Shown: piece after piece, positions 36,879 through 46,086 of the stretch
How positions within the stretch are numbered: position 1 is the stretch's first letter
How the letters are laid out: every line of letters starts with the position of its first letter
Translations under genes and position numbers: made by a program
NCBI GenBank assembly: GCA_001953215.1
Contig: CP019169.1
Span: 3,534,001 to 3,598,000 of the forward strand
Direction: 5' to 3'
DNA: 64,000 nt
From: Betaproteobacteria bacterium GR16-43
GTDB taxonomy: Bacteria; Pseudomonadota; Gammaproteobacteria; Burkholderiales; Usitatibacteraceae
The notes under the pieces: generated by a model
Databases searched by the model: none
Told to the model about the DNA's origin: nothing
What the model saw: the letters and a program-made list of their open reading frames with translations, nothing else

Positions 36879-37604
36879 TTGAATTTCTTCTACTTCTCTT
36901 CGCCGTCGACCTTCTTCCGCCTCGCCGGACGCCTGGCGCCGGCGTTCTTCATCCTCGCCGCCGTCCTGGCCGCCGCGGGCCTGTATGTCGGGCTGGTGCA
37001 GGCGCCGACCGATGCAGTGCAGGGCGAGGTCTATCGCGTGATCTTCATCCACGTGCCGGCCGCATGGATGTCGATGTTCATCTACTTCGTGATGGCCTGC
37101 TACGGCGCGATGGCCCTCACCTTCAACTCGCGGCTGTCGGCCATGATGGCGCGGGCGCTCGCGCCCACCGGGGCGATGTTCACGTTCGTGGCCCTCTGGA
37201 CCGGCGCCTTCTGGGGCCGCCCGACGTGGGGCACCTATTGGGTCTGGGATGCGCGCATCACGTCCGAACTCGTGCTGCTCTTCCTGTACCTCGGGTTCAT
37301 TGCGCTCTCCAATGCGTTCGAGGAGCCCCGCCGCGGCGATCGTGCGGCATCCTTGCTGTCGATCATCGGCATCGTGAACCTGCCGATCATCTATTTCTCC
37401 GTGCAGTGGTGGAACACTCTGCACCAGGGATCGAGCATCAAGCTCACGGGCTCCAGCATGCATGTCACCATGCTCACCGCGATGCTGCTGATGACCTTCG
37501 CCGCATGGATGTACGCGATCGCGGCCTCGCTGGTGCGGGTCCGGTCGGTCATCCTCGAGCGCGAGCGCCGTGCGCGCTGGGTGCGCGACCTGGGGAGGAC
37601 CTGA
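36879..37604 (+). CDS. ccmC: Heme handling protein CcmC
   Basis: Membrane protein of 241 residues with six helices that loads heme onto CcmE. The tryptophan-rich WWD motif is present (WGTYWVWDARITSE) with flanking histidines in FIHVPAAW and SMHVTM, the two axial heme ligands. Translation starts at a TTG (36879) two bases after the ccmB stop; there is no ATG before the first helix. Confidence 0.95.
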   Translation: MNFFYFSSPSTFFRLAGRLAPAFFILAAVLAAAGLYVGLVQAPTDAVQGEVYRVIFIHVPAAWMSMFIYFVMACYGAMALTFNSRLSAMMARALAPTGAMFTFVALWTGAFWGRPTWGTYWVWDARITSELVLLFLYLGFIALSNAFEEPRRGDRAASLLSIIGIVNLPIIYFSVQWWNTLHQGSSIKLTGSSMHVTMLTAMLLMTFAAWMYAIAASLVRVRSVILERERRARWVRDLGRT

Positions 37605-37747
37605 TGGAAGGGCACGGTTTCTATCTCGCGATGTCGTATGGAATGGCGGCGGTCGCGATCGTCGTGGAGTTGGTGGCCCTCGCGCTCGGGCGTGCCCGCG
37701 CGTGGAAACAGGTCGAGGAGGAGCGTTCGCTTGAAGCCCAGGACTAA
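37604..37747 (+). CDS. ccmD: Cytochrome c maturation protein CcmD
   Basis: Small membrane protein of 47 residues with one helix (about 8-28) and a charged cytoplasmic tail. It keeps the family's N-terminal aromatic/Tyr pattern ([11 protein letters not shown]). CcmD stabilises the CcmABC-CcmE complex. It overlaps ccmC by one base and ccmE by 17 bases. Confidence 0.9.
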   Translation: MEGHGFYLAMSYGMAAVAIVVELVALALGRARAWKQVEEERSLEAQD

Positions 37748-38204
37748 ACGCGCGGCATGGATCATGGCGGGCATCGCCGCGCTCGGCGTGGCCGTGGCGC
37801 TCGTGTTGAACGCCTTCCAGTCGAACCTCGTGTTCTTCTTCACGCCGACGCAGGTTGCCGCCAACGAGGCGCCGCGCGATCGCGCCTTCCGCATCGGCGG
37901 GCTCGTGGAGGCCGGCAGCCTCGCGCGCGACTCCGACGCGCTCACCGTGCGCTTCAAGGTCACCGATACCGCACGCACCATCCCGGTCGTCTATACCGGC
38001 ATCCTTCCGGACCTCTTCAAGGAGGGCAAGGGCGTGGTCGCGCAAGGCAAGCTCGGGCCCGATGGCGTCTTCCGCGCGAGCGAGATCCTCGCCAAGCACG
38101 ACGAGAACTACATGCCCCCGGCCGCCGCCGACGCGTTGAAAAAGGCGGGCCATCCCATGGACAAGGGCGCGTTCGCCGGACAGAAAACGGAGAAGAAATC
38201 ATGA
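37731..38204 (+). CDS. ccmE: Heme chaperone CcmE
   Basis: Periplasmic heme chaperone of 157 residues with an N-terminal anchor helix (about 8-27) and an OB-fold. The covalent heme-binding His lies in AKHDENY, the H-x-x-x-Y type motif. The start is TTG at 37731, inside the ccmD reading frame, with GGAGGAG 8-9 bases upstream. It overlaps ccmF by four bases. Confidence 0.94.
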   Translation: MKPRTKRAAWIMAGIAALGVAVALVLNAFQSNLVFFFTPTQVAANEAPRDRAFRIGGLVEAGSLARDSDALTVRFKVTDTARTIPVVYTGILPDLFKEGKGVVAQGKLGPDGVFRASEILAKHDENYMPPAAADALKKAGHPMDKGAFAGQKTEKKS

Positions 38205-40186
38205 TTCCCGAGCTGGGCCACTTCGCCCTCGTCATCGCCCTCACCCTGGCGCTCGCCCAGGCGATCCTCCCGCTCGCCGGAGCGGCCACGAACCGGGCCA
38301 CGCTCATGGGAACGGCCCGGACCCTCGCGACCGGACAGTTCGTCTTCGTCGCGGGTGCCTTCGCCGCCCTCGTGGCGTCGTTCATGGCCAACGATTTCTC
38401 CGTCGTGAACGTGGCGACCAACTCGAACTCGCGCCTGCCCGGGCCTTATCGCTTCGCCGCGAGCTGGGGCTCGCACGAGGGCTCGATGCTGCTCTGGACG
38501 CTCATGCTCGCGGGATGGACCTTCGCCGTCGCGCTCTTCAGCCGGCACCTCCCGGAGCGCATGGTCGCGCGCGTGATCGGCGTGATGGGCCTGGTGAGCG
38601 CGGGGTTCCTGCTGTTCATGCTGCTCACCTCCAATCCGTTCGCGCGCCTGCTGCCGGCCGCGGCCGACGGACGCGACCTGAATCCGCTGCTGCAGGATCC
38701 GGGCATGGTGATCCACCCGCCCATGCTCTACATGGGTTACGTGGGCTTCTCGGTGGCGTTCGCCTTCGCCATCGCGGCGTTGCTCGAAGGCCGCCTCGAC
38801 GCGGCGTGGGCCCGCTGGTCGCGGCCGTGGACCACCGCCGCATGGTCCTTCCTCACCGTGGGGATCATGCTGGGCAGCTGGTGGGCGTACTACGAGCTGG
38901 GCTGGGGCGGCTGGTGGTTCTGGGACCCGGTCGAGAACGCGTCCTTCATGCCTTGGCTCGCGGGCACGGCGCTGATCCATTCGCTCGCCGTCACCGAGAA
39001 GCGCGGCACGTTCCGCAGCTGGACGGTGCTGCTCGCGATCACCGCCTTCTCGCTCTCGCTCGTGGGCACGTTCCTCGTCCGCTCCGGCGTCCTCACCTCG
39101 GTGCACGCGTTCGCCACCGATCCGGCGCGCGGCATCTTCATCCTCGGCTTCCTCGTGCTCGTGATCGGCGGCTCGCTCGCCTTGTTCGCCTGGCGTGCGC
39201 CCCGCGTGGGCCTGGGCGGCGGATTCTCGCCGGTGTCGCGCGAATCGCTGCTGCTCGCCAACAACGTGCTGCTCGCGGTGGCCCTCGCCGCGGTGATGCT
39301 GGGAACGCTCTACCCGCTCTTCCTCGACGCGCTCGACGCAGGGAAGATTTCGGTCGGTCCGCCCTACTTCGAAGCGGTGTTCGCGCCGCTCATGGCGCCC
39401 GCCATCTTCCTCATGGCCGTGGGACCGGTCGCGAGCTGGAAACGGGCCGAGCTGCCCGCACTCTGGACGCGCCTCAAGTGGGCCTTTGCCGTCGCCGTCG
39501 CCGCGGGGCTGATCCTGCCGTTCGCCTTCGGCCGCTGGTCGCCGCTGGTGGCCTTCGGCCTGTTGCTGGCCGCGTGGGTCATCGCGGCCTCGGTCGTGCA
39601 GGTCCGGGCTCGCATCGCGCTGGCGCCGCAATCGGGACTGAGTGCCAGGATCGCCGCGCAGCCCGCGCACTGGTACGGCATGGTGATCGCGCACCTGGGC
39701 ATCGCGATCTTCATCATCGGCGTCACGTTGGTGAAGGGCTACGAGACCGAACGCGACATCCGCATGGCCCCGGGCGAGAAGACCGTGATCGGCGGCTATG
39801 AATTCACGTTCACCGGCACGAAGGACGTCACCGGCCCGAACTACCTCGCGACGCAGGGCCAGTTCGAGGTGCGCCGCGAGGGAGACATCCGCATCGTGAG
39901 GAGCATGCATCCCGAGAAGCGCGTCTACCAGGCTTCGGGCCAGACAATGACCGAAGCGGACATCGACACGGGCTTCACCGGCGACCTCTACGTCTCGCTC
40001 GGCGAGCCGGTCGGAGACGGCGCATGGGGCGTGCGCGTGTACCACAAGCCCTTCGTCGACTGGATCTGGGGCGGCTGCCTGATGATGGCGCTGGGCGGCA
40101 TCCTCGCCATCGCCGACAAGCGCTACCGCAGCCGGATGGCCTCGCACGCGAAGCTGGACGCGGCGCTGGCGCCTTCGAAGGCCTGA
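38201..40186 (+). CDS. ccmF: Cytochrome c heme lyase subunit CcmF
   Basis: Large membrane protein of 661 residues with about 14 helices, which ligates heme to apocytochrome c. The WWD domain ([18 protein letters not shown]) and flanking histidines ([17 protein letters not shown]) are intact. The C-terminal periplasmic domain (about 520-630) is present. ATGA overlap with ccmE fixes the start; the frame extends far upstream as a shadow. Confidence 0.96.
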   Translation: MIPELGHFALVIALTLALAQAILPLAGAATNRATLMGTARTLATGQFVFVAGAFAALVASFMANDFSVVNVATNSNSRLPGPYRFAASWGSHEGSMLLWTLMLAGWTFAVALFSRHLPERMVARVIGVMGLVSAGFLLFMLLTSNPFARLLPAAADGRDLNPLLQDPGMVIHPPMLYMGYVGFSVAFAFAIAALLEGRLDAAWARWSRPWTTAAWSFLTVGIMLGSWWAYYELGWGGWWFWDPVENASFMPWLAGTALIHSLAVTEKRGTFRSWTVLLAITAFSLSLVGTFLVRSGVLTSVHAFATDPARGIFILGFLVLVIGGSLALFAWRAPRVGLGGGFSPVSRESLLLANNVLLAVALAAVMLGTLYPLFLDALDAGKISVGPPYFEAVFAPLMAPAIFLMAVGPVASWKRAELPALWTRLKWAFAVAVAAGLILPFAFGRWSPLVAFGLLLAAWVIAASVVQVRARIALAPQSGLSARIAAQPAHWYGMVIAHLGIAIFIIGVTLVKGYETERDIRMAPGEKTVIGGYEFTFTGTKDVTGPNYLATQGQFEVRREGDIRIVRSMHPEKRVYQASGQTMTEADIDTGFTGDLYVSLGEPVGDGAWGVRVYHKPFVDWIWGGCLMMALGGILAIADKRYRSRMASHAKLDAALAPSKA

Positions 40187-40191
40187 GCCCC

Positions 40192-40722
40192 ATGCGTTCA
40201 CTCAAGTTCGTCGTGCCCTTCGTCCTCTTCCTCGTGCTCGCGGGATTCTTCGCGGTCGGCCTGCAACACGACCCACGCACCATCCCCTCGCCGTTCATCG
40301 ACAAGCCCGCGCCCGCCTTCAAGCTGGAGCAGCTCCACGACCCCGCCAAGCCGTTCACGCCCGAGGACATGAAGGGCCGCGTCTGGATGCTGAATGTGTG
40401 GGCGTCGTGGTGCGTGTCGTGCCGCGTCGAGCACCCGCTGCTGGTGGAGATGTCGAAGCGGCAGATCGTCCCGATCGTGGGCCTGAACTACAAGGATGGC
40501 CGCAACGAAGGCGTGCAGTGGCTCGACAAGTTCGGCAACCCCTACATGCTTTCGGCGTTCGATTCCGATGGACGCGTGGGCATCGACTACGGCGTCTATG
40601 GCGTCCCGGAGACCTTCGTGATCGACAAGCAAGGCATCGTTCGCTACAAGCAGATCGGGCCGATCACGCCCGAAGCGCTAGAGAAGACCATCCTTCCGCT
40701 CCTGAAGAAGCTGCAGGCATGA
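40192..40722 (+). CDS. ccmG: Thiol-disulfide protein CcmG/DsbE
   Basis: Membrane-anchored thioredoxin-like protein of 176 residues that reduces apocytochrome c cysteines. The active site is WCVSC, with the family's GVYGVPETFVID cis-Pro segment. An N-terminal helix (about 5-22) anchors it. It starts 5 bases after the ccmF stop and overlaps ccmH by 4 bases. Confidence 0.95.
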   Translation: MRSLKFVVPFVLFLVLAGFFAVGLQHDPRTIPSPFIDKPAPAFKLEQLHDPAKPFTPEDMKGRVWMLNVWASWCVSCRVEHPLLVEMSKRQIVPIVGLNYKDGRNEGVQWLDKFGNPYMLSAFDSDGRVGIDYGVYGVPETFVIDKQGIVRYKQIGPITPEALEKTILPLLKKLQA

Positions 40723-41165
40723 GGGCCGCGCTCACCGCCCTGGTCCTGGCGTTCTGCGGTGCCGTGTTCGGGCAGGCCGGACCGAAGACGCCCGATGCGA
40801 ATGTCGAGGCGCGCATGAAGCTCCTCGCCGAGGAATTGCGCTGCCTCGTGTGCCAGAACCAGACGATCGCGGATTCCAACGCTTCGCTCGCCGTCGACCT
40901 GCGCAACCAGATCCGCGGGCAGATCGCCGAAGGGCGCAGCGACGCGCAGATCCGCAGCTACATGGTCGAGCGCTACGGCGACTTCGTGCTCTACAAGCCG
41001 CCGTTCCAGGGCAACACGATCGCGCTGTGGGTGGCGCCCGTCGTGCTGCTCGCGGGAGGCGCCTTGGCGTTCGTGGTGCTGGTGCGCCGCAAGCGCGCGG
41101 CGCCGGATGCGCCTTCGGGCCCGCGCAAGGCCGAGATCACGCGCCTGCTGGACGCGAAGGACTAG
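40719..41165 (+). CDS. ccmH: Cytochrome c maturation protein CcmH
   Basis: Protein of 148 residues with a Sec signal, the redox motif LRCLVCQNQ and a C-terminal membrane helix (about 100-122). It keeps apocytochrome c thiols reduced with CcmG. This is the short CcmH; the TPR part is the separate ccmI at the start of the operon. Its last 29 bases overlap the 3' end of the convergent IclR gene. Confidence 0.94.
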   Translation: MRAALTALVLAFCGAVFGQAGPKTPDANVEARMKLLAEELRCLVCQNQTIADSNASLAVDLRNQIRGQIAEGRSDAQIRSYMVERYGDFVLYKPPFQGNTIALWVAPVVLLAGGALAFVVLVRRKRAAPDAPSGPRKAEITRLLDAKD

Positions 41166-41910
41166 CCGAGAGGTAGCCGAGCTCGCGCGAGGCCTGCGCG
41201 CAGACGTCGAGCACGTGCTGGCCGAGCTCGTCGCGCCGCGCACCGAGGATCGATCCCTCTGCCCCCCAGATGCCCATCGCGGCGACGACTTGCCCACGGT
41301 GGTCACGCAGAGGAGCGGCGATGCCGCAGATACCGGGGCGCCATTCGCCGTAGTTCACCGCATAGCCCCGGTTTCGCGCATCGGCGAGGTCGCGATCGAG
41401 GTCCGCGCGCTGGGTGCGCGTGAGCGGCGTGAAGCGTCGCACCAGCGTGAAGGCCTGCTTGACCTCGGCATCTTCCAGCCAGGCGAGGATCGCCTTCCCG
41501 GTCGACGACACGGCCGCGGGAATGCGGCTACCGATGGTCGTCATGGCCTTGATCGGTTGCGGCGAATCGACCTTGTTCACGTACACGGCATAGCCCGCGT
41601 CATAGACGGCAAGCTGCACCGACTCGTGCGCGCGCTCGCAAAGCTCGCGCAATCGCGGCGCGGTGACGGTGACCAGGTTTGCGTCGTGGACCAGCACCGA
41701 GCCCATCTCCCAGAGCTTGAGCGTGGCCGAATAGCGGCTCGTGGCCTCTTCCTTCGACACGTAGCCCAGCTCGCTCAACGTGGAGAGCAGGCGATAGACG
41801 TTCGGCTTGGTGAGGGAGAGCTCGCGCGAGAGGTCGGTGAGACGGCGCGGCCCTCCGGACTTGGCGAGCGCTTCGAGGACGTCGAAGGCTTTGCGGACGG
41901 TCTGTTCCAT
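41137..41910 (-). CDS. IclR family transcriptional regulator
   Basis: Protein of 257 residues: N-terminal winged helix-turn-helix (LTDLSRELSLTKPNVYRLLSTL) and C-terminal IclR ligand-binding domain (SSTGKAILAWL, GICGIAAPLRD). Targets are usually small aromatic or dicarboxylic acids, but none is suggested here and the adjacent genes are not catabolic. Start ATG 41910 gives the family's usual N-terminus (MEQTVRKAFDVLEAL); an upstream in-frame start adds 27 unmatched residues. Its own promoter region carries an imperfect palindrome (41921-41939). Confidence 0.92.
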   Translation of the reverse strand: MEQTVRKAFDVLEALAKSGGPRRLTDLSRELSLTKPNVYRLLSTLSELGYVSKEEATSRYSATLKLWEMGSVLVHDANLVTVTAPRLRELCERAHESVQLAVYDAGYAVYVNKVDSPQPIKAMTTIGSRIPAAVSSTGKAILAWLEDAEVKQAFTLVRRFTPLTRTQRADLDRDLADARNRGYAVNYGEWRPGICGIAAPLRDHRGQVVAAMGIWGAEGSILGARRDELGQHVLDVCAQASRELGYLSASPSRPAGA

Positions 41911-41920
41911 GGCAGTTCGT

Positions 41921-41939
41921 TTCGTATTCCAGAATCGAA
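41921..41939. promoter_or_regulatory. Possible IclR autoregulatory operator
   Basis: TTCGTATTC (41921-41929) and GAATCGAA (41932-41939) form an inverted repeat with one unpaired base, 11 bases upstream of the regulator's ATG. IclR proteins commonly bind palindromes in their own promoters. The match is short and could be chance. Confidence 0.35.
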
Positions 41940-42014
41940 TGCCACTAATCGTACCAGAACTGACTTTCTCGCGGATCGCAACGCCCCGCACGTGTCGCAG
42001 GAGGGAACCCGCCC

Positions 42015-42512
42015 TCAGAGAATCAAGGGCCGATCCGGAAGCTCGTTGCCCGCGCGGCCATCGGCCGGGAAGTGGCGTGCCAGGATTTCCGAAACGCCCT
42101 TCACCCCGGCCAGCGCGCCTTCCGCGTAGCGCTCCTCGCGAAAGTGGGCCTGCATGGCCTGGATGACGCCGTCCCAGTCGCCGGCCGCGACCTGCTTCTG
42201 GATCCCGCGATCGGCCACGATCTCAACCTGGTGATCGGCGAGCAGGACGTAGACGAGCACGCCTGTGTTCTCCTCGGTGTTCCAGACCTGCAGCATCGAG
42301 AACACTTCGACGGCGCGGGCGCGGGCGCTCATCGCGGCCCAGAGTTGTCCGGTGGTGAGTTCGGGTTCGACGACGAAGCGCACTTCACCGCGATGCAGCA
42401 GCTCGCTCTGCGCAACGGCCTGCTGGATCGAGTCCATCACCGCATCGGGAAAGGCGCGGCGCGCCTTCCACGGCGTCATCGCGAAATGACGGGCGAAGCG
42501 AGCGAGTTCCAT
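42015..42512 (-). CDS. TPM domain protein, short form
   Basis: Protein of 165 residues with a TPM (TLP18.3/Psb32/MOLO-1) domain: EVRFVVEPELT, a VWNTEENTGVLVYVLLADHQVEIVADRGI-type core (split here for length) and a C-terminal IQAMQAHFREERYAEGAL segment. No signal peptide is evident, so it may be cytoplasmic or peripheral. TGATG overlap with the upstream TPM gene. Function is unknown; such proteins are often encoded with LemA. Confidence 0.85.
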   Translation of the reverse strand: MELARFARHFAMTPWKARRAFPDAVMDSIQQAVAQSELLHRGEVRFVVEPELTTGQLWAAMSARARAVEVFSMLQVWNTEENTGVLVYVLLADHQVEIVADRGIQKQVAAGDWDGVIQAMQAHFREERYAEGALAGVKGVSEILARHFPADGRAGNELPDRPLIL

Positions 42513-43429
42513 CACCAGCTTCCCGACGATCCGCCGCCGTCGAAGCCGCCCCCGCCACCGCTGAAACCACCGCCCCCGAATCCGCCGCCGCCACCGCCGC
42601 CGCTCCACCCTCCGGACGGAATCCAGCTGCCGATTCCGCCCCGGCCCTGGCGCAACGCATTCGTGCCCATCGAGATCGCGATGAGGAACGCCACGAGCGC
42701 TCCGATGCCCCCGGCGATGAGCGAACCGAACACGAGCCACGCGCCCACGCCCGTCGCGCCGCCGGTGACCGCGGCGCTACCGGCGCGCCCGACCATCGGA
42801 CGCAGGACCATCGCGACCACCGGCACCGCGAAAAACGCGAGCCAGAGGAAATCGAAACCGGACGACACGCTGTCGACCTTGCGCGACGTGGTGGTGCCCG
42901 CCTTCACCGGTGGAAGGGACTCGCCCTCGATGGCCTTCAGGATCGCGTCGACGCCCGCGTTGATGCCGCCGGCGAAATCCCCATTGCGAAAGGCCGGGGC
43001 CACGCGCTCGGCGATGATCCGCTTGGAGGCCACGTCGGTCAGCGTGCCCTGCACGCCCCGGCCGGTCTGGATGCGGATCTTGCGCTGCTGCTTCGCGATC
43101 ACGAAGAGCACGCCGTCGTCCACGCCCTTGCGGCCGAGTTGCCACGCGTCCGTCACGCGCAGCGCGAAGTCCTCGATCGGTTCGGGGCCGATGGTGGGAA
43201 CCATCAGCACCGCGACCTGCGAGCCCTTCGCCTGCTCGAACGCGCGCAGCTTCGATTCGAGGGCGCTCAGTTCCGGCACGGTGAGCGTGCCGGTCTGGTC
43301 GGTGGCGCGCGCGGCGAGCTTCGGCACGGGCACGAGCGCATCCTGGGCCACGGCCGCGAACGAAACGGCGGCGCCCGCGACGAGCGCCGCCACCCAGATC
43401 GGGGCCCGAAGCCCCCGCGTGAAACTCAT
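42512..43429 (-). CDS. TPM domain protein, YgcG-like with Gly-rich tail
   Basis: Protein of 305 residues with signal peptide (ending AAVAQDA), a TPM domain (about 35-165: ARATDQTGTL, VLMVPTIGPEP, IRIQTGRGVQG), three or so helices (about 190-260) and a C-terminal Gly/Ser tail (FGGGGFSGGGGGFDGGG). Members of this type follow lemA genes in many bacteria and are thought to be envelope proteins of unknown role. Overlaps lemA by 4 bases. Confidence 0.88.
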   Translation of the reverse strand: MSFTRGLRAPIWVAALVAGAAVSFAAVAQDALVPVPKLAARATDQTGTLTVPELSALESKLRAFEQAKGSQVAVLMVPTIGPEPIEDFALRVTDAWQLGRKGVDDGVLFVIAKQQRKIRIQTGRGVQGTLTDVASKRIIAERVAPAFRNGDFAGGINAGVDAILKAIEGESLPPVKAGTTTSRKVDSVSSGFDFLWLAFFAVPVVAMVLRPMVGRAGSAAVTGGATGVGAWLVFGSLIAGGIGALVAFLIAISMGTNALRQGRGGIGSWIPSGGWSGGGGGGGFGGGGFSGGGGGFDGGGSSGSW

Positions 43430-44019
43430 TTCTTCTGGAAGTCGACCTTGGGCGCGTCCGAGATCGCCTTCTCGTTCTCGACCGTGAACGACGCCTTCTC
43501 CTTGTAGCCGAAGATCATCGCGGTCAAGTTGGTCGGGAACTGCTTCGCGAGGATGTTGTACTCGCGCACGGCGCCGATGAAGCGGTTGCGCGCCACCGTG
43601 ATGCGGTTCTCCGTGCCTTCGAGTTGCGACATGAGGTCGCTGAAGAGCTTGTCGCTCTTCAACTGCGGATAGTTCTCCGCCACCACGAGCAGGCGCGAGA
43701 GCGCGCCGGAGAGTTCACCCTGGGCTGCTTGAAAGGACTTCATCGCGGCCGGGTCGTTCAGCATCTCGGGCGTCATCTGGATGGAACCCGCCTTGGCGCG
43801 CGCCTGGGTCACGCCGAGCAGCACGTCCTTCTCCTGCGACGCATAGCCCTGCACGGTCTGCACGAGGTTGGGAATCAGGTCGGAGCGGCGCTTGTACTGG
43901 TTCAGCACCTCCGCCCAGGCCGCCTTCACCGTCTCGTCCTTGGTCTGGAAGTCGTTGTAGCCGCAGCCGGACAGGGCAAGCAGTCCCGCGAGGGCGAACA
44001 GGGTGAGCAGCTTTCTCAT
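43426..44019 (-). CDS. lemA: LemA family lipoprotein
   Basis: Protein of 197 residues with a lipobox (LLALSGC) and a helical LemA domain: RRSDLIPNLVQTVQGYA, LKSDKLFSDLMSQLEGTENRI and ARNRFIGAVREYN are typical. LemA proteins are membrane-anchored helical bundles of unclear function. I start at ATG 44019 because the signal peptide begins there. First gene of a three-gene lemA-TPM-TPM operon. Confidence 0.93.
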   Translation of the reverse strand: MRKLLTLFALAGLLALSGCGYNDFQTKDETVKAAWAEVLNQYKRRSDLIPNLVQTVQGYASQEKDVLLGVTQARAKAGSIQMTPEMLNDPAAMKSFQAAQGELSGALSRLLVVAENYPQLKSDKLFSDLMSQLEGTENRITVARNRFIGAVREYNILAKQFPTNLTAMIFGYKEKASFTVENEKAISDAPKVDFQKK

Positions 44020-44112
44020 GGTGGTCTTTATCTCCCGGATGGTGGGTGAGGCAACGCGATCATGGGGATGCGCAACGGCGAACACAAGCGCGGACGCGCC
44101 GATCGTGAATTT

Positions 44113-44862
44113 TCACGCGGGTGCGGCCCGCTTCGCGAGTTCGCGCCGCGCGAAAAGGAGGTCTTCCCAGGCCTTTGCCTTGTCCGGGAGGGTTCGCAGC
44201 AGGTAGGCCGGGTGGTAGGTCACGATGAGCGGCGTGCCCCGGTAGTCGTGCACGCGGCCCCGCAGGCTGCCCAGGCTCGCGTCGGTGTTCAGCAACCGTG
44301 CCGCCGCCGTCTTGCCGAGGGCCACGATGACGCGAGGCTTGATGTGGTCCACCTGCGCATCGAGGAACGGCGCGCAGGCCGCAGCCTCCTCGGGGGTCGG
44401 CGTGCGGTTGCCCGGCGGGCGGCACTTCACGACGTTGGCGATGTACGCCTCGCGGCCACGCGCGATGCCGATGGCGGCGAGCATGCCGTCGAGCAGTTTT
44501 CCCGCCTGGCCCACGAACGGCTCGCCTTGTTCATCCTCGTCGGCGCCCGGGCCCTCGCCCACGAAAAGCCAGGGCGCCGCCTCGTTGCCGACGCCGAAGA
44601 CCGCCTGCTTGCGTTGCCGGCACAGGCCGCACGCCGTGCATTCGCGGACGGCCACCTTGAGCGCTTCCCAATCGGAAGGAATCACGCGGGCCACCGTCGG
44701 CGCCGCGGAAGGCATCGAGGCGACTACCGGATTCGCCGGCGCGTGGATCGGACGCGGGGCCGCTTCGGCAGCGAGGGCCACGACCGGGTGCGGCGCATCG
44801 ACCAGGCCATAGAGCGCGGCCACGTCGCGGAGCTCGAGCTCCTTCAGCGCGCGTTCGTCCAT
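44113..44862 (-). CDS. udg: Uracil-DNA glycosylase family 4
   Basis: DNA-repair enzyme of 249 residues that removes uracil from DNA. The family-4 motifs are clear: GEGPGADEDEQGEPFVG, ANVVKCRPPGNRTP and TYHPAYLLR. Four cysteines (CTAC, the C of VVKCRPP and the C of AACAPF) bind the 4Fe-4S cluster. An unconserved N-terminal 70 residues rich in Ala/Pro precede the domain. It lies 2 bases after rimI. Confidence 0.93.
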   Translation of the reverse strand: MDERALKELELRDVAALYGLVDAPHPVVALAAEAAPRPIHAPANPVVASMPSAAPTVARVIPSDWEALKVAVRECTACGLCRQRKQAVFGVGNEAAPWLFVGEGPGADEDEQGEPFVGQAGKLLDGMLAAIGIARGREAYIANVVKCRPPGNRTPTPEEAAACAPFLDAQVDHIKPRVIVALGKTAAARLLNTDASLGSLRGRVHDYRGTPLIVTYHPAYLLRTLPDKAKAWEDLLFARRELAKRAAPA

Positions 44863-44864
44863 CG

Positions 44865-45326
44865 CTACAGCGTGAGGCCGAGGAAGAGCGCGTCTTCGCG
44901 CCCCGACGTGGCCGGGTAGTAGTTCGGGCGGATCGCGATCTGCTGGAAGCCCAGCGTGCGATAGAGGTGCCGTGCGGTGATGTTCGAGGGCCGCACCTCG
45001 AGATACACGATGCCGCAGGCGGCGCGGCGCGCCACGCCGATCATGTGGTCGAGGAACGCACGCCCGATCCCCTGGCGTTGCCAGTCGGGTGCGACGGCGA
45101 TGTTGAGCAGGTGGGCTTCGTCCAGCGCGATCATGAGAACGGCATAGCCGATCAGCGTTTCCCCGTGGCACACGGCCCAGCAGTCGTATCCGGCATTGAC
45201 GGAGTCGCGAAAGTTTCCCGCGCTCCACGGGAACGCGTAGAGGTCCTTCTCGAGGCGTGCCACCGCGGGAATGTCCGTGGCGCGCATCGGGCGATACGCC
45301 AGTTGGGGGATGGGGAGCGCGCTCAC
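44865..45326 (-). CDS. rimI: Ribosomal protein bS18 N-acetyltransferase RimI
   Basis: GNAT acetyltransferase of 153 residues. The acetyl-CoA loop RQGIGRAFLDHMI and the segments LLNIAVAPDWQ and YLEVRPSNITARHLYRTLGF match RimI. The GTG start at 45326 overlaps the tsaB stop as GTGA. The tsaB-rimI pairing is widespread in Proteobacteria. Confidence 0.92.
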   Translation of the reverse strand: MSALPIPQLAYRPMRATDIPAVARLEKDLYAFPWSAGNFRDSVNAGYDCWAVCHGETLIGYAVLMIALDEAHLLNIAVAPDWQRQGIGRAFLDHMIGVARRAACGIVYLEVRPSNITARHLYRTLGFQQIAIRPNYYPATSGREDALFLGLTL

Positions 45327-46003
45327 CGCCGCGACTGCCTTTCCTCGGTGGTCAATGCGACCTTGTCCCGCAAGTATAGGGGCGCGGCGCGTTCCGGCGG
45401 CACGCCCTGCCCCTTGGCGAGGCGGCGGACGGCCAGCCGGGCGATGGCGCCAGCGCGCGGGAGGTCGCCTTCGATGCGCGTGGCGATCGAATCGCGATAG
45501 TGCAGCCGCAGCCAGTCGAAGCGATCGAAGCCGCTTCCGCTCGCGACCCACGAACGGCCCGGCAACTCGGGGAGCGCCTGGCGATCCGCGAGGCACGGCG
45601 CGATGACTTCGAGCCAATCCTCACCGTCGCGTGCGTAGGCGGCGAGATACGTCTCGTCCATGCGCGCGTCGAAGGCGGCCAGGACGCGGCGTTCGTTGGA
45701 CTGCTCGGCCAGGGCCAGCAGCGAAGGGACCGGGACGACCGGCTTGCCGGCGCCGAAGGCCATGCCCTGCGCGATCCCGCAGGCGATGCGGATTCCGGTG
45801 AAGGACCCGGGACCCTGGCCGAAACCGATGCCGTCGAGGTCCGCGGGCGCGAGGCGCGAGCGCTCGAGCAGCCGCCGGATCATCGGGACGAGCAGTTCGG
45901 AATGGCGGTTCTCGGCCACGGCCTCCTCGACGAACAGCTCGCCCCCGCGGAGCAGCGCGGCAGAGCAGAGTTCGGTGGAGGTTTCGACGGCGAGCAGGTT
46001 CAC
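45323..46003 (-). CDS. tsaB: tRNA t6A modification protein TsaB
   Basis: Protein of 226 residues of the ASKHA fold that scaffolds TsaD and TsaE in making threonylcarbamoyl-adenosine in tRNA. LLAVETSTELCSAAL, the RHSELLVPMI segment and GFGQGPGSFTGIRI are hallmarks. The start is GTG at 46003, about 24 bases after a TATAAT on the minus strand. Confidence 0.94.
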   Translation of the reverse strand: MNLLAVETSTELCSAALLRGGELFVEEAVAENRHSELLVPMIRRLLERSRLAPADLDGIGFGQGPGSFTGIRIACGIAQGMAFGAGKPVVPVPSLLALAEQSNERRVLAAFDARMDETYLAAYARDGEDWLEVIAPCLADRQALPELPGRSWVASGSGFDRFDWLRLHYRDSIATRIEGDLPRAGAIARLAVRRLAKGQGVPPERAAPLYLRDKVALTTEERQSRR

Positions 46004-46026
46004 GGGAATGGGCGGCTTTCGCCTCC

Positions 46027-46057
46027 ATTATACAGGTGAATCCGGCAATACTAACAA
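46027..46057 (-). promoter_or_regulatory. Promoter of tsaB-rimI-udg
   Basis: On the minus strand a perfect TATAAT lies at 46032-46027 and TTGTTA at 46057-46052, 19 bases apart. The surrounding 46040-46086 is strikingly AT-rich for this genome and contains an AACTAT/ATAGTT hairpin (46057-46075), which may end the upstream DUF1501 transcript. Confidence 0.55.
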
Positions 46058-46086
46058 ACTATAAATCAGATAGTTAAATAGCTTTT

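Noticed and set aside
42540-42610. GC-rich repeat in the 3' part of the TPM gene as a structured RNA.
   Set aside because: It encodes a Gly/Ser-rich tail typical of this TPM subgroup.
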